From contig NZ_FOMD01000001.1 of the NCBI RefSeq assembly GCF_900112525.1, positions 682,001 through 746,000 of the forward strand: a stretch of DNA of 64,000 bases, given 5' to 3'. The translations under genes were made by a program, and so were the position numbers. Below, in pieces: positions 1 to 8,338 of this stretch; the stretch's first letter is position 1, and each line of letters starts with the position of its first letter. Source of the stretch: Klenkia taihuensis (GTDB lineage: Bacteria > Actinomycetota > Actinomycetes > Mycobacteriales > Geodermatophilaceae). A model generated the notes under the pieces. It was not told the origin of the DNA and ran no database searches. It worked only from the letters and a program-made list of their open reading frames with translations.

Positions 1-652
1 GCTCGCGGCCGAGCTTGCTGCTGTCGGCGAGCACGACCACCCGCTGGGCGGCCTTGACCATGGCGCGCTTGGAGGCGGCCTCGGTCTCGTCGGGGGTGGT
101 GAAGCCGTGCGCGCCGGTGACCCCGTTGGCGCCGAGGAACACCACGTCGGCCTTGAGGTCGGCCAGCGCCGCGACGGTGGACTCGCCCACCGCGGTCTGG
201 GTGATGCCGCGGACCCGCCCGCCCAGGACGTGCAGGCTGATGCCGGGCGCGGCCGAGAGCCGGTGGGAGATGGGCACCGAGTTCGTGACCGCGAGCAGCC
301 GGCGCCCGGCGGGCAGCACCTCGGCCAGCGCCGCGGTGGTGCTGCCGCCGTCGAGGATCAGGCTGCCGTCGGCCTCGGGCACGAAGGCCAGCGCCGCCGA
401 CGCGATGCGCCGCTTCTGCTCGGTGCGGGTGCTGCGCCGCTCGCCGAGGCCGGGCTCGAGGACGGTGAGGCTGCCGGCCGGGACCGCGCCGCCGTGCACC
501 CGGCGCAGCATCCCCGAGCGCTCGAGGACGGCGAGGTCGCGGCGCACCGTCTCGGTGGTGACGCCGAACCGCTCGGCGACGGCGGTCACCGCGACGCGGC
601 CGCGCTGGGCGACGAGACCCGCGATGGCCTGCTGGCGCTCCTCGGCGTACAT
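1..652 (-). CDS. DeoR-family transcriptional regulator (3' end cut by window edge)
   Basis: The protein starts MYAEERQQAIAGLV at an ATG preceded by GGTGGAG. It has an N-terminal DeoR winged helix-turn-helix (the segment containing FGVTTETVRRDLAVLERSG, residues about 25-45, then RRVHGGA). A DeoR sensor domain follows, with GGSTTAALAEVLP and the family signature ANGVTGAHGFTTPDETEA near the cut end. This sensor domain usually binds a sugar phosphate. The gene diverges from ptsI, and DeoR regulators next to general PTS genes usually control fructose PTS/1-phosphofructokinase operons, so a FruR-like role is inferred. The missing C-terminal part lies to the left of the window. Confidence 0.9.
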   Translation of the reverse strand, partial: MYAEERQQAIAGLVAQRGRVAVTAVAERFGVTTETVRRDLAVLERSGMLRRVHGGAVPAGSLTVLEPGLGERRSTRTEQKRRIASAALAFVPEADGSLILDGGSTTAALAEVLPAGRRLLAVTNSVPISHRLSAAPGISLHVLGGRVRGITQTAVGESTVAALADLKADVVFLGANGVTGAHGFTTPDETEAASKRAMVKAAQRVVVLADSSKLGRE

Positions 653-764
653 CTCCACCCCCGTCCCATTGTTGCGCACATCACCGACGCATGCCCGGTT
701 CTGTTGTTTCTGGTCTGTGTTGGTGTTGTTCTACGTTGGTTACGTTGACAAGTCAAGACACCTC

Positions 765-780
765 GGTGACTGTGGTCACC
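765..780. promoter_or_regulatory. Palindrome in the deoR/ptsI divergent promoter
   Basis: A perfect inverted repeat GGTGAC-TGTG-GTCACC lies in the 248-base gap between the two divergent genes. It is preceded at 700-750 by an unusually T/G-rich stretch with repeated TGTT and GTTG words. It could be an operator for the DeoR protein or for a cAMP-type regulator; the factor is not known. Confidence 0.4.
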
Positions 781-900
781 ACGCCCCTGCGACGCCGGTC
801 ACCCCGCTGTCGACGGCCGCGGCCCGGGTGGTCACCATTCACCCCACACCCGTCCGCGCCACCGTCGTCGCGTCGCCTCCAGACCCAGGAAGAGGTCCCG

Positions 901-2610
901 ATGTCGACCACCCACCCCGACGTCACCAGCACCGGCGCCGACGGCCCCGTGGTGCTCACCGGCACCCCCGTCGTGCCCGGGGTGGCGCTCGGCCCGGTGA
1001 TCCGCCCGCACGGCGCGGTCCAGCTGCCCACCGACGACGCCGAGCCGGTCGCCGAGGCCGACCGCGCGGCCGAGAAGGCGCGGTTCACCGCCGCGGCCGA
1101 GGTGGTCGCCGGCCGGCTGACCGAGCGGGCCGCCGCCGCCAGCGGGGTCAGCGCCGCGGTGCTGCAGACGACGGCGGGCCTGGCCCGCGACCGGGGCCTG
1201 CTCTCGACCGTCGAGCAGCGCATCGACGCCGGCGCCTCCGCGCCGGTGGCCACGGTGGGTGCCGCGCAGCAGTTCGCCGAGCTGTTCGCCAGCCTGGGCG
1301 GCCTGATGGCCGAGCGGGTCACCGACGTCAACGACGTCCGCGACCGCATCGTCGCCGAGCTGACCGGGCAGAACGAGCCCGGCGTCACCAACCCCGACAC
1401 CCCGTCGGTGCTGCTGGCCGACGACCTGGCCCCGGCCGACACCGCCGGCCTCGACCCCGCCCGGGTCATCGCGCTGGCCACCCGGCTGGGCGGGTCCACC
1501 AGCCACACCGCGATCATCGCCCGCCAGCTCGGCCTGCCCTGCGTGGTCGCCGTCGGCGGGCTGGCCGACGTCCCCGAGGGCGCGCTCGTGCTGGTCGACG
1601 GCGAGGAGGGCACGGTCACCGTCGACCCCGACCCGACCGACGCGCAGGCCCGGGTCGAGGCCGCGCAGGCCGCCGCGGCGGCGCTGGCCGGCTACGAGGG
1701 CCCGGCGCGCACCGCCGACGGGCACGCCGTGCAGGTGCTGGCCAACGTGCAGGACGGCGCCGGGGCGCAGGCCGCCGCGGCCGCGCACGCCGAGGGTGTC
1801 GGCCTGCTGCGCACCGAGCTGGCCTTCCTCGGGCACAGCGAGGAGCCCTCCGTCGAGGAGCAGGCCCAGGGCTACGCCGGGGTGTTCGAGGCCTTCCCCG
1901 GCGGCAAGGTCGTCGTCCGCACCCTGGACGCCGGGTCGGACAAGCCGCTGGCCTTCGCCACCCCGGCCGACGAGGCCAACCCCGCGCTGGGTGTCCGCGG
2001 GCTGCGCACCACCCGGCTCAACCCGGGCATCCTGACCCGCCAGCTCGACGCGGTGAAGCAGGCCGCCGAGGCCACCGGCGCCACGCCGTGGGTGATGGCG
2101 CCGATGGTGTCCACCGTCGCCGAGGCCGCCGAGTTCGCCGCCGCCGTCCGCGAGCGGGGGATGGTCCCCGGCGTCATGGTCGAGGTGCCCTCGGTGGCCC
2201 TGCTGGCCGACCGGTTCCTGCAGCACCTGGACTTCCTGTCCATCGGCACCAACGACCTGTCCCAGTACACGCTGGCCGCCGACCGGCTCTCCGGTGACCT
2301 GGCCGACCTGACCGACCCCTGGCAGCCCGCGCTGCTGCGCATGGTGCAGCTGACCGCCGAGGCCGGCCGGCGGACGGGCAAGCCGGTCGGGGTCTGCGGC
2401 GAGGCCGCCGCCGACCCGCTGCTGGCCTGCGTGCTCGTCGGCCTGGGCATCACCTCGCTGTCGTGTGCGGCGTCCTCGGTCGCCGGGGTCGGCGCCAAGC
2501 TCGGCACCGTCACCCTGGACACCTGCCGGCAGGCCGCGGAGGCCGCGCTGGCCGCCGACGACCCCCAGTCGGCCCGCGCCGCCGTCCGCGAGGTGCTGGA
2601 CGCCGCCTGA
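901..2610 (+). CDS. ptsI: PTS phosphoenolpyruvate-protein phosphotransferase (Enzyme I)
   Basis: A 569-residue cytoplasmic Enzyme I, the usual length. It takes phosphate from PEP and passes it to HPr, starting the sugar phosphotransferase cascade. The phosphohistidine motif GGSTSHTAIIAR places the active-site histidine at residue 202. The PEP-binding barrel carries RTLDAGSDKP, the signature SIGTNDLSQYTLAADR, and the catalytic cysteine C499 in GVCGEAAADP. The ATG at 901 follows GAAGAGGTCCC; longer in-frame extensions have no similarity. A strong terminator follows directly, so it appears monocistronic on this side. It diverges from a DeoR regulator, probably its local controller. Confidence 0.96.
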   Translation: MSTTHPDVTSTGADGPVVLTGTPVVPGVALGPVIRPHGAVQLPTDDAEPVAEADRAAEKARFTAAAEVVAGRLTERAAAASGVSAAVLQTTAGLARDRGLLSTVEQRIDAGASAPVATVGAAQQFAELFASLGGLMAERVTDVNDVRDRIVAELTGQNEPGVTNPDTPSVLLADDLAPADTAGLDPARVIALATRLGGSTSHTAIIARQLGLPCVVAVGGLADVPEGALVLVDGEEGTVTVDPDPTDAQARVEAAQAAAAALAGYEGPARTADGHAVQVLANVQDGAGAQAAAAAHAEGVGLLRTELAFLGHSEEPSVEEQAQGYAGVFEAFPGGKVVVRTLDAGSDKPLAFATPADEANPALGVRGLRTTRLNPGILTRQLDAVKQAAEATGATPWVMAPMVSTVAEAAEFAAAVRERGMVPGVMVEVPSVALLADRFLQHLDFLSIGTNDLSQYTLAADRLSGDLADLTDPWQPALLRMVQLTAEAGRRTGKPVGVCGEAAADPLLACVLVGLGITSLSCAASSVAGVGAKLGTVTLDTCRQAAEAALAADDPQSARAAVREVLDAA

Positions 2611-2623
2611 CGCGCTGCTCGTA

Positions 2624-2665
2624 CCACGGGCCCCCGGTGACCACCTGGTCGTCGGGGGCCCGTGG
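2624..2665 (+). terminator. Intrinsic-type terminator of ptsI
   Basis: A perfect 13-bp stem, CCACGGGCCCCCG against its complement, encloses a 16-base loop 13 bases after the ptsI stop codon. There is no clear U-tract, as is common in high-GC actinobacteria. Confidence 0.7.
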
Positions 2666-2825
2666 CGTTGTGGCGTGCACCACGTTCGTAGATCAAATGC
2701 TGTTTTCGGGTGAACATCCGTAGTCGAGTGGACGAGATCACCTACGAATCGCGGGAACAATCGGCGACGCGCCTGCTTTACTACAGGTGCACACCACGAA
2801 CGAGCAACGGAAGAAGGACAGCACC

Positions 2826-2978
2826 ATGAGCAGCGTGACCAGCACCTGGCGTCAGCGTCGGGAGGCGTCGCGGACCCGTCGGGCTCTGGACAAGGCGCTC
2901 GCCCGCACCAGCAGCCCCGCGATGCGCGACGACCTGCTGACCCTGGCCAACAGCCAGTTCTCCAGCGTCCTGCGCTGA
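2826..2978 (+). CDS. Small basic hypothetical protein (50 aa)
   Basis: A 50-residue basic protein beginning MSSVTSTWRQRREASRTRRA. The ATG at 2826 was chosen because GAAGAAGGAC lies just upstream as a ribosome-binding site; a GTG at 2787 would give 13 more residues. It has no signal peptide, membrane segment or recognisable domain. It sits alone behind a relatively A/T-rich promoter region (2670-2790) and ahead of a strong terminator, which supports an independently expressed small gene. Its function is unknown. Confidence 0.65.
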   Translation: MSSVTSTWRQRREASRTRRALDKALARTSSPAMRDDLLTLANSQFSSVLR

Positions 2979-2998
2979 CGGCGGCGCACCGCCGCACC

Positions 2999-3029
2999 CG
3001 AGCCCGTCTCCTCCGCGGAGACGGGCTCG
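2999..3029. terminator. Bidirectional terminator
   Basis: A perfect 12-bp stem, CGAGCCCGTCTC and its complement, with a 7-base loop. It lies between the convergent small gene (ending 2978) and the phosphatase gene (ending 3037), so it can serve both. Confidence 0.75.
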
Positions 3030-3036
3030 ACCCGTC

Positions 3037-3858
3037 TCAGGGGCGGGTGAGCTTCTCCCGCAGCGCCGCCTGCTCGTCGACGCCGAACCCGTGGTCGGTC
3101 AGCCAGCCCAGCGGGCCGCCGTGCCGCTCGTCGAGCAGGTCCAGCACCCGCTCCATCGTCTCGGCCCGCGGTGTGTGGCTGGCGACGTCGCGCCGGGTCA
3201 TGTCCTCGGCGTAGGTGGGCCGGGCGGCGAGCTTGGCCACCACGTCCTCGATCCGCTCGGCGGTCAGCGCGTAGTCGGCCACCACCGCCTCCCGCCGGAC
3301 GCCGGCCACCGACAGCGCCAGCGCGCAGACCACGCCGGTGCGGTCCTTGCCGGCCGCGCAGTGCACGACCGCGGCACCCGGGGCGGCGGTGATCGCCCGC
3401 AGCGCGCCGACCACGTTGTCCGCGCCGTCGGACAGGTAGCCCAGGTAGGCCTTGACCGACGGCGCCTCGTCCTCGTCGCCGGGCGCCGCGGTGCGCGGCA
3501 GCAGGGTCTCCACCCAGTCGGCCGGCGGCTCGACGTCCGCGGCGTCGGCGTCGTCGGCGAAGACGTCGGTGTACTCGCCCACCTCGGGGATGAGCGTGAA
3601 GTGCCGGTGGGCGACCTCGGGGACGTCGCGCAGCGGGCCGCGGCCCTCCATCCGGACCTCGGCGCTGGTGCGCAGGTCCACCACGTCGGTCAGGCCCAGC
3701 TCGCCGAGGCGGGCGACGTCGGCGGCGTCGAGCTCCTGCAGGTCGTCGCTGCGCAGCACCCGCCCGGGCACCGTCGTCCCCCCGCCGGACAGCGGCAGGC
3801 CGCCCAGGTCGCGGGTGTTGGTGGTGCCGGTCAGGTCCAGCCAGCGGGTGTCGGGCAC
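3037..3858 (-). CDS. Tyrosine-protein phosphatase (Y_phosphatase3 family)
   Basis: A 273-residue soluble protein. The phosphatase P-loop HCAAGKDRTG at residues 166-175 provides the nucleophile C167 and the phosphate-binding R173. The N-terminal NTRDLGGLP motif and VLRSDDLQ at about 34-41 are typical of the actinobacterial PtpB/Y_phosphatase3 group, which removes phosphate from phosphotyrosine/serine or phosphoinositide substrates. No export signal is seen. It starts back to back with the MFS transporter gene, with only 37 bases between them. The natural substrate cannot be told from sequence. Confidence 0.9.
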   Translation of the reverse strand: MPDTRWLDLTGTTNTRDLGGLPLSGGGTTVPGRVLRSDDLQELDAADVARLGELGLTDVVDLRTSAEVRMEGRGPLRDVPEVAHRHFTLIPEVGEYTDVFADDADAADVEPPADWVETLLPRTAAPGDEDEAPSVKAYLGYLSDGADNVVGALRAITAAPGAAVVHCAAGKDRTGVVCALALSVAGVRREAVVADYALTAERIEDVVAKLAARPTYAEDMTRRDVASHTPRAETMERVLDLLDERHGGPLGWLTDHGFGVDEQAALREKLTRP

Positions 3859-3883
3859 CCGGCGAACCTAACCGGTGCCGCCC

Positions 3884-3898
3884 TAGGGTGGCCCGGTG
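3884..3898 (+). promoter_or_regulatory. Candidate leaderless promoter
   Basis: A TAGGGT hexamer (3884-3889) fits a TAnnnT -10 element and stands six bases before the GTG at 3896. There is no Shine-Dalgarno sequence. This spacing fits transcription starting at or next to the start codon, a common arrangement in actinobacteria. Confidence 0.35.
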
Positions 3899-5230
3899 GT
3901 GACCGAGAGCACGGACCAGATGCAGGCCCGCGTCGTCCGCAAGGTCGCGGTGCGGCTGATCCCGTTCCTGGGGCTGGCCTACTTCCTCAACTACGTCGAC
4001 CGCACGAACATCGGCTTCGCCAAGCTCACGATGAGCGCGGACCTCGGCCTGACCGAGACGATGTTCGGCCTGGCCAGCGGCCTGTTCTTCATCGGCTACC
4101 TGCTCTTCGAGGTGCCCAGCAACATCGCGCTGCACCGGTTCGGCGCCCGCCGGTGGATCGCCCGCATCCTGGTCACCTGGGGCCTGATCGCCGCGGCCAT
4201 GGCCTTCGTGCCGAACGCGACGACGCTCTACGTGCTGCGCATCCTGCTGGGCATCGCCGAGGCCGGGTTCTTCCCCGGGATCATGCTGTACCTGACCTTC
4301 TGGTTCCCGCGCTCGGTCCGGGTCCGGCTGACCGGCATGTTCATGATCGCGCTGCCGGCCTCCAGCGCCCTGGGCGCGCCGATCGCCGGGGCCATCCTGC
4401 AGTACTGGGACGGCCTGTTCGGCCTGGCCGGCTGGCGGGTCATGTTCCTGGTGCTCGGCCTGCCCGCCGTGGTGCTGGGCGTCGCCGCCTGGTTCTACCT
4501 GACCGACCGGCCGGGGGACGCCGACTGGCTGGCGCCCGACGAACGGCGCTGGCTGGACGACACCATGGCCGCCGAGCAGCAGGCCACCGAGGCGACGGGG
4601 AGGCACCGGGTCCGCGACTCGCTGCGCGACCCCCGGGTGTGGGCGCTGGGCCTGGTCTACTTCGGCGTCACCTACGGCCTGTACGCGCTGAGCTTCTTCC
4701 TGCCGACCATCGTCGCCGGGTTCGCGGAGAGCTTCGACACCAGCTTCTCCATCCTGGAGAACGGGCTCGTCGTCGCGGTGCCCTTCGCCGTGGGCGCGGT
4801 GGCGATGGTGTTCTGGTCCCGGCACTCCGACCGCACCGGCGAGCGGGTCTGGCACGTCGCGCTGCCGGCGCTGCTGGGCGCGGTGAGCATCCCGGTCGCG
4901 CTGTACATGGAGTCCCCGCTGGCCACGATGGCGGTCATCACCGTGACGGCCGTCGGCGTCTTCTGCGCGCTGCCGGTGTTCTGGTACCTGCCCTCGACCT
5001 TCCTGGCCGGCGCCGGTGCGGCCGCGGGCATCGCGCTGGTCAACACCCTCGGCAACGCCTCCGGGTTCGGGGCGCCCTACGTGACCGGGTTCCTGCTGGA
5101 CGCCACCGGCAGCTCGCGCGCCGGACTGTGGGTGGTCGGTGCGGTCATGCTCGTCGCCGCGCTCACCGTGCTGGCCCTGCGCGGCCGGCTGCGCGCCGCG
5201 GACGCCGACCGGGCCACGGCGCACCCCTGA
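3896..5230 (+). CDS. MFS transporter, anion:cation symporter-type
   Basis: A 444-residue inner-membrane transporter with about 12 hydrophobic segments. The early motif YFLNYVDRTNIGFAKLTM and the loop-2 region FEVPSNIALHRFGARRW are characteristic of the ACS family (glucarate, galactonate, phthalate or tartrate permeases), so an organic-acid substrate is likely. GTG codons at 3896 and 3899 are both possible starts. No catabolic genes are adjacent on the same strand to reveal the substrate. A palindrome at 5238-5252 follows the stop codon and may end the transcript. Confidence 0.9.
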   Translation: MVTESTDQMQARVVRKVAVRLIPFLGLAYFLNYVDRTNIGFAKLTMSADLGLTETMFGLASGLFFIGYLLFEVPSNIALHRFGARRWIARILVTWGLIAAAMAFVPNATTLYVLRILLGIAEAGFFPGIMLYLTFWFPRSVRVRLTGMFMIALPASSALGAPIAGAILQYWDGLFGLAGWRVMFLVLGLPAVVLGVAAWFYLTDRPGDADWLAPDERRWLDDTMAAEQQATEATGRHRVRDSLRDPRVWALGLVYFGVTYGLYALSFFLPTIVAGFAESFDTSFSILENGLVVAVPFAVGAVAMVFWSRHSDRTGERVWHVALPALLGAVSIPVALYMESPLATMAVITVTAVGVFCALPVFWYLPSTFLAGAGAAAGIALVNTLGNASGFGAPYVTGFLLDATGSSRAGLWVVGAVMLVAALTVLALRGRLRAADADRATAHP

Positions 5231-5349
5231 CGAACCTCACGGGTGACCCGTGCGGGGGGCCGGTGAGGTCGTGAGGGATGGCACCTGCCCGGGGGCGGGG
5301 CGGCGGGCAACGTCAGGGGTGACCGAGAACGAGCCCCTGGAGGACGACG

Positions 5350-6309
5350 ATGCAACCCGCCACCGCGGCCCCATCCACCGACACCGCGACCACCCCCGCC
5401 GTCGAGGTCCACGACCTGCGCCGCAGCTACGGCGACTTCGAGGCCGTGCGCGGCATCTCCTTCGAGGTCCGCCGCGGCGAGGTCCTCGCCCTGCTCGGCG
5501 TGAACGGCGCCGGCAAGACCTCCGCCCTCGAGGTGCTCGAGGGCCTGGCCCCGGCCGGCGGCGGCACCGTGCGGGTGCTGGGCCTGGACCCGGTCCGCGA
5601 CCGCGCCCGGGTGCGCCGCGAGCTCGGCGTGCTGCTGCAGACCAGCGGCCTGCCCGGCGACCTCACCGTCGCCGAGACCCTGCGGGCCTGGGCCGGCACG
5701 CTGTCGGACCCCCGGCCGGTCGAGGAGGCGCTGGCGCAGGTGTCGCTCACCGGCCGGGCCGACGTCCGGGTGCGGGCGCTGTCCGGTGGCGAGCGGCGCC
5801 GGCTGGACCTGGCCATGGCCCTGCTCGGCCGGCCGAGCGTGGTCGTGCTGGACGAGCCCACCACCGGCCTGGACCCCGAGTCCCGCCGCCAGGTGTGGGA
5901 GCTGGTCCAGGGCCTGGTCGCCGACGGCGCCGCCGTCCTGCTGACCACCCACCACCTGGAGGAGGCCGAGGAGCTGGCCGACCGGGTCGCCGTCATGCGG
6001 GCCGGCCAGGTCGTGCTCTCGGGCACCCAGGCCGAGATCGCCGAGACCCAGCCGGCCACCGTCCGCTTCGCCCTCGACGCCGGCGACCCCCGCCCGCCGG
6101 TGCCCGCCGAGGTCCAGGTCGTCGAGGACGGCCACCGCGTCGAGTGGCGCACCCGCGCACTGCAGCCGGTGCTCGCCCAGCTGCTGGCCTGGGCCGCCGA
6201 GCACGGCGTCGTGCTGCGCACCCTCGCCGCCCGGGCCGGCTCCCTGGAGCAGGCCTTCCTCGCCGTCGCCGACGGCACCCACCCGAGCCTGATGGAGGAG
6301 AACCGATGA
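5350..6309 (+). CDS. ABC transporter ATP-binding protein (DrrA/CcmA-like)
   Basis: A 319-residue single ATPase domain with Walker A GVNGAGKT (50-57), signature LSGGE (144-148), Walker B ending in DEP (168-170), and a TTHH switch histidine. The C-terminal extension of about 100 residues is typical of drug or peptide exporters of the DrrA type. ATG 5350 follows GGAGGACGACG. It overlaps the permease gene by ATGA and heads a four-gene unit (ATPase, permease, NarL-type kinase, regulator). That layout resembles antibiotic-responsive modules such as Bacillus LnrJKLMN/YvfRSTU. A role in exporting or sensing a toxic compound is inferred. Confidence 0.92.
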   Translation: MQPATAAPSTDTATTPAVEVHDLRRSYGDFEAVRGISFEVRRGEVLALLGVNGAGKTSALEVLEGLAPAGGGTVRVLGLDPVRDRARVRRELGVLLQTSGLPGDLTVAETLRAWAGTLSDPRPVEEALAQVSLTGRADVRVRALSGGERRRLDLAMALLGRPSVVVLDEPTTGLDPESRRQVWELVQGLVADGAAVLLTTHHLEEAEELADRVAVMRAGQVVLSGTQAEIAETQPATVRFALDAGDPRPPVPAEVQVVEDGHRVEWRTRALQPVLAQLLAWAAEHGVVLRTLAARAGSLEQAFLAVADGTHPSLMEENR

Positions 6310-7115
6310 CCACCGCGACCCTGTCCCGCCCCGCCGGCCCCTCGCGCCTGTCCCGGGTGTGGTCCCTGGCCTCGGCCGAGACCCGGCTGTTCGTCCGCAA
6401 CCGGACGGCGCTGGTCAACTCCGTCGTCGTCCCGGTGCTGTTCGTGCTGGCGGTGCCCGCCCTGGGCCTGGACGGGGGCGACCTGCCCTTCGGCGGCCGG
6501 CTGCTGGTCATCGCCGTCGGCATCAGCCTGGTGATGCTCACCTACTACAACCTGGTCACCACCTACGTCGCCCGCCGCGAGGAGCTGGTGCTGCAGCGGA
6601 TGCGCACCGGCGAGCTGACCGGCGTCGAGGTGCAGGTCGCCACCGCGGCCCCGACCGTGCTGGTCACCGTCGGGCAGGTCGCGCTGATCGCCGTCGGCGT
6701 CGTGGCGATCGGGGAGTGGACCGCGCCGGTGGACGTCGTGCTGCCGCTGGTCGCCCTCGTCGGCGGCATCGTGCTGATGGTGCTGCTCGCCGCGGCCACC
6801 ACCGGGTTCACCCGCACCGCGGAGTCCGCGCAGATCACCGGCCTGCCGTTCATCATCGTCTCCACCGGCCTGTCCGGGCTGTTCTACCCGCTGTCGGTGC
6901 TGCCCGAGACCCTCGGCGAGGTCGCCCGCTTCCTGCCGCTGACCCCGGTCGTCGAGCTGCTGCAGCTGGGCCTGGCCGGCCAGACCTGGCAGGGCGACGC
7001 CGTGGACGGCTCGGTCTGGGCCGCCGCCGGGGTGCCGCTGGCGATCCTGGCCGGCTGGCTGGTGCTGGGCACCCTGGCCGCCCGCCGCGGGTTCGCCTGG
7101 GCGCCCCGCCGGTGA
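6306..7115 (+). CDS. ABC-2 type transporter permease
   Basis: A 269-residue membrane protein with six predicted hydrophobic segments, beginning after a cytoplasmic N-terminus with AETRLFVRNRTALVNS. The segment containing GLPFIIVSTGLSGLFYPLSVLP is the ABC-2 pore signature found in DrrB-like and LnrMN-like permeases. The start ATG is embedded in the stop of the ATPase gene (ATGA), so the two are translationally coupled and should form one exporter. The gene ends with GTGA, which offers an alternative coupled start for the histidine kinase. Confidence 0.92.
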   Translation: MTTATLSRPAGPSRLSRVWSLASAETRLFVRNRTALVNSVVVPVLFVLAVPALGLDGGDLPFGGRLLVIAVGISLVMLTYYNLVTTYVARREELVLQRMRTGELTGVEVQVATAAPTVLVTVGQVALIAVGVVAIGEWTAPVDVVLPLVALVGGIVLMVLLAAATTGFTRTAESAQITGLPFIIVSTGLSGLFYPLSVLPETLGEVARFLPLTPVVELLQLGLAGQTWQGDAVDGSVWAAAGVPLAILAGWLVLGTLAARRGFAWAPRR

Positions 7116-7129
7116 CGGTTCGCCCGATC

Positions 7130-7168
7130 CGGGCCCGGCACGGCAGCATGGCTGCCGTGCCGGGCCTG
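7130..7168 (+). promoter_or_regulatory. 18-bp hairpin with the kinase ATG as its loop
   Basis: Bases 7130-7147 pair with 7151-7168: 16 contiguous Watson-Crick pairs next to the loop, then one G-U and one C-G pair. The three unpaired loop bases are ATG, the candidate start codon of the histidine kinase. It could terminate or attenuate the exporter transcript, or hide the kinase start from ribosomes. Confidence 0.6.
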
Positions 7169-8338
7169 TCGCGGTGGTGGAGCAGCCGCTCCGACACCGA
7201 CCGCATCGAGATCTACACCCGCTGGTCCTTCCACCTCACCCTCGCCGGGCTGCCCTTCCTGGTCCTGCTGGTCACCGTGTCGGCCTACCGCTCGCGCGGG
7301 ACGGCCTGGGACCTCCTGCTCGCCGCCGCGGCGCTGACCACCACCGCGGCGTGCGTGGTGGTGGCCGAGACCGGCTTCCGGCGCGGGACCGTGCCCCCCG
7401 GCCCGGTGGCCGCGGCGGTGGCCGCCGGCGTGCTGACCGTGGCCGCGGGGGTGGCGGTGACCGAGGCCCGCGGCGAGGACGGCGTGCCGAACCCGGCCGG
7501 TCCGTGGCTGGTGGGCGTCGTCGCGGCGGCCGTGCTGGTCGCGCTCTCGGTGGTCGTGCCCTACCGGCCGCTGGCCGCGCTGTCCGCGGTCGCGGCGGTG
7601 CTGGCCGCCGTCGTGTCCGCGCTGCGCGGCGTGCCGGTGCTCGCGGCGGGCATCGTCGGGCTGTCCATCCTGGTGGCGCTGGTCTTCTTCGTCGGGGCGT
7701 TCCGGTTCAGCGTGTGGCTGCTCGACGTCGTCCGGGAGCAGGAGCGGGCCCGCGGCGTGCAGGCCCAGCTCGCCGTCGCCGAGGAGCGGCTGCGCTTCGC
7801 CCGCGACCTGCACGACGTCATGGGCCGCAACCTCTCGGCGATCGCGGTGAAGTCCCAGCTCGCCGAGCAGCTGGTCCGTCGCGGCCGGCCCGAGGCGGCC
7901 GACGAGGTCGCCGCCATCGGCGCGCTGGCCGGGTCGTCGCTGGCCGAGGTGCGCGAGGTGGTGCGCGGCTACCGGGCCGTCGACCTGCGCTCGGAGCTGG
8001 CCGGCGCCCGGTCGGTGCTGCGCGCGGCCGGCATCGACTGCACGGTGACCGGCGAGGACGCGCAGCTCTCGGAGGAGGCGCAGGTGGTGCTCGGCTGGGT
8101 GGTCCGCGAGGCGGTCACCAACGTGCTGCGGCACGGCTCGGGCGGCACGTGCACGATCGCGGTGGACGCAGGGGACCGGGAGGTGTCGTTGACGGTGACC
8201 AACACCGTGGCCGGGGACGTCGGCGCGTGGGGCTCCGGGCTCACCGGGCTGTCCGAGCGGCTGGCGGCCGCCGGGGGTCGGCTGTCGGCCGGACGGCGGG
8301 ACGGCGACTTCGTGCTGGTGGGGGAGGTGCCGGCGTGA
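7148..8338 (+). CDS. Sensor histidine kinase, NarL/DesK class
   Basis: A 396-residue kinase. The N-terminal half has five or six membrane-spanning segments and no large extracellular domain, as in intramembrane-sensing or DesK-type kinases. The HisKA_3 dimerisation helix contains RFARDLHDVMGRNLSA with phospho-accepting H222. The HATPase_c region includes VVREAVTNVLRHG (N box) and the GSGLTGLSERL glycine motif. It overlaps the response regulator by GTGA. Start choice: ATG 7148 lies in the loop of a large hairpin; GTG 7112, overlapping the permease stop, would add 12 residues and is equally in frame. It probably senses the compound handled by the upstream exporter. Confidence 0.9.
   Translation: MAAVPGLSRWWSSRSDTDRIEIYTRWSFHLTLAGLPFLVLLVTVSAYRSRGTAWDLLLAAAALTTTAACVVVAETGFRRGTVPPGPVAAAVAAGVLTVAAGVAVTEARGEDGVPNPAGPWLVGVVAAAVLVALSVVVPYRPLAALSAVAAVLAAVVSALRGVPVLAAGIVGLSILVALVFFVGAFRFSVWLLDVVREQERARGVQAQLAVAEERLRFARDLHDVMGRNLSAIAVKSQLAEQLVRRGRPEAADEVAAIGALAGSSLAEVREVVRGYRAVDLRSELAGARSVLRAAGIDCTVTGEDAQLSEEAQVVLGWVVREAVTNVLRHGSGGTCTIAVDAGDREVSLTVTNTVAGDVGAWGSGLTGLSERLAAAGGRLSAGRRDGDFVLVGEVPA

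Noticed and set aside
832-2997. A 721-residue open frame on the minus strand opposite ptsI, and many similar long frames throughout
   Set aside because: Long open frames on the opposite strand are expected at this GC content; the translations are low-complexity Arg/Gly/Pro/His runs, and the plus strand encodes clear Enzyme I.
5238-5252. Strong terminator after the MFS gene (CACGGGT-G-ACCCGTG)
   Set aside because: The one-base loop means the real stem is short; outer CCTCAC/GTGAGG arms are ambiguous, so it was mentioned only as a possibility in the MFS entry.
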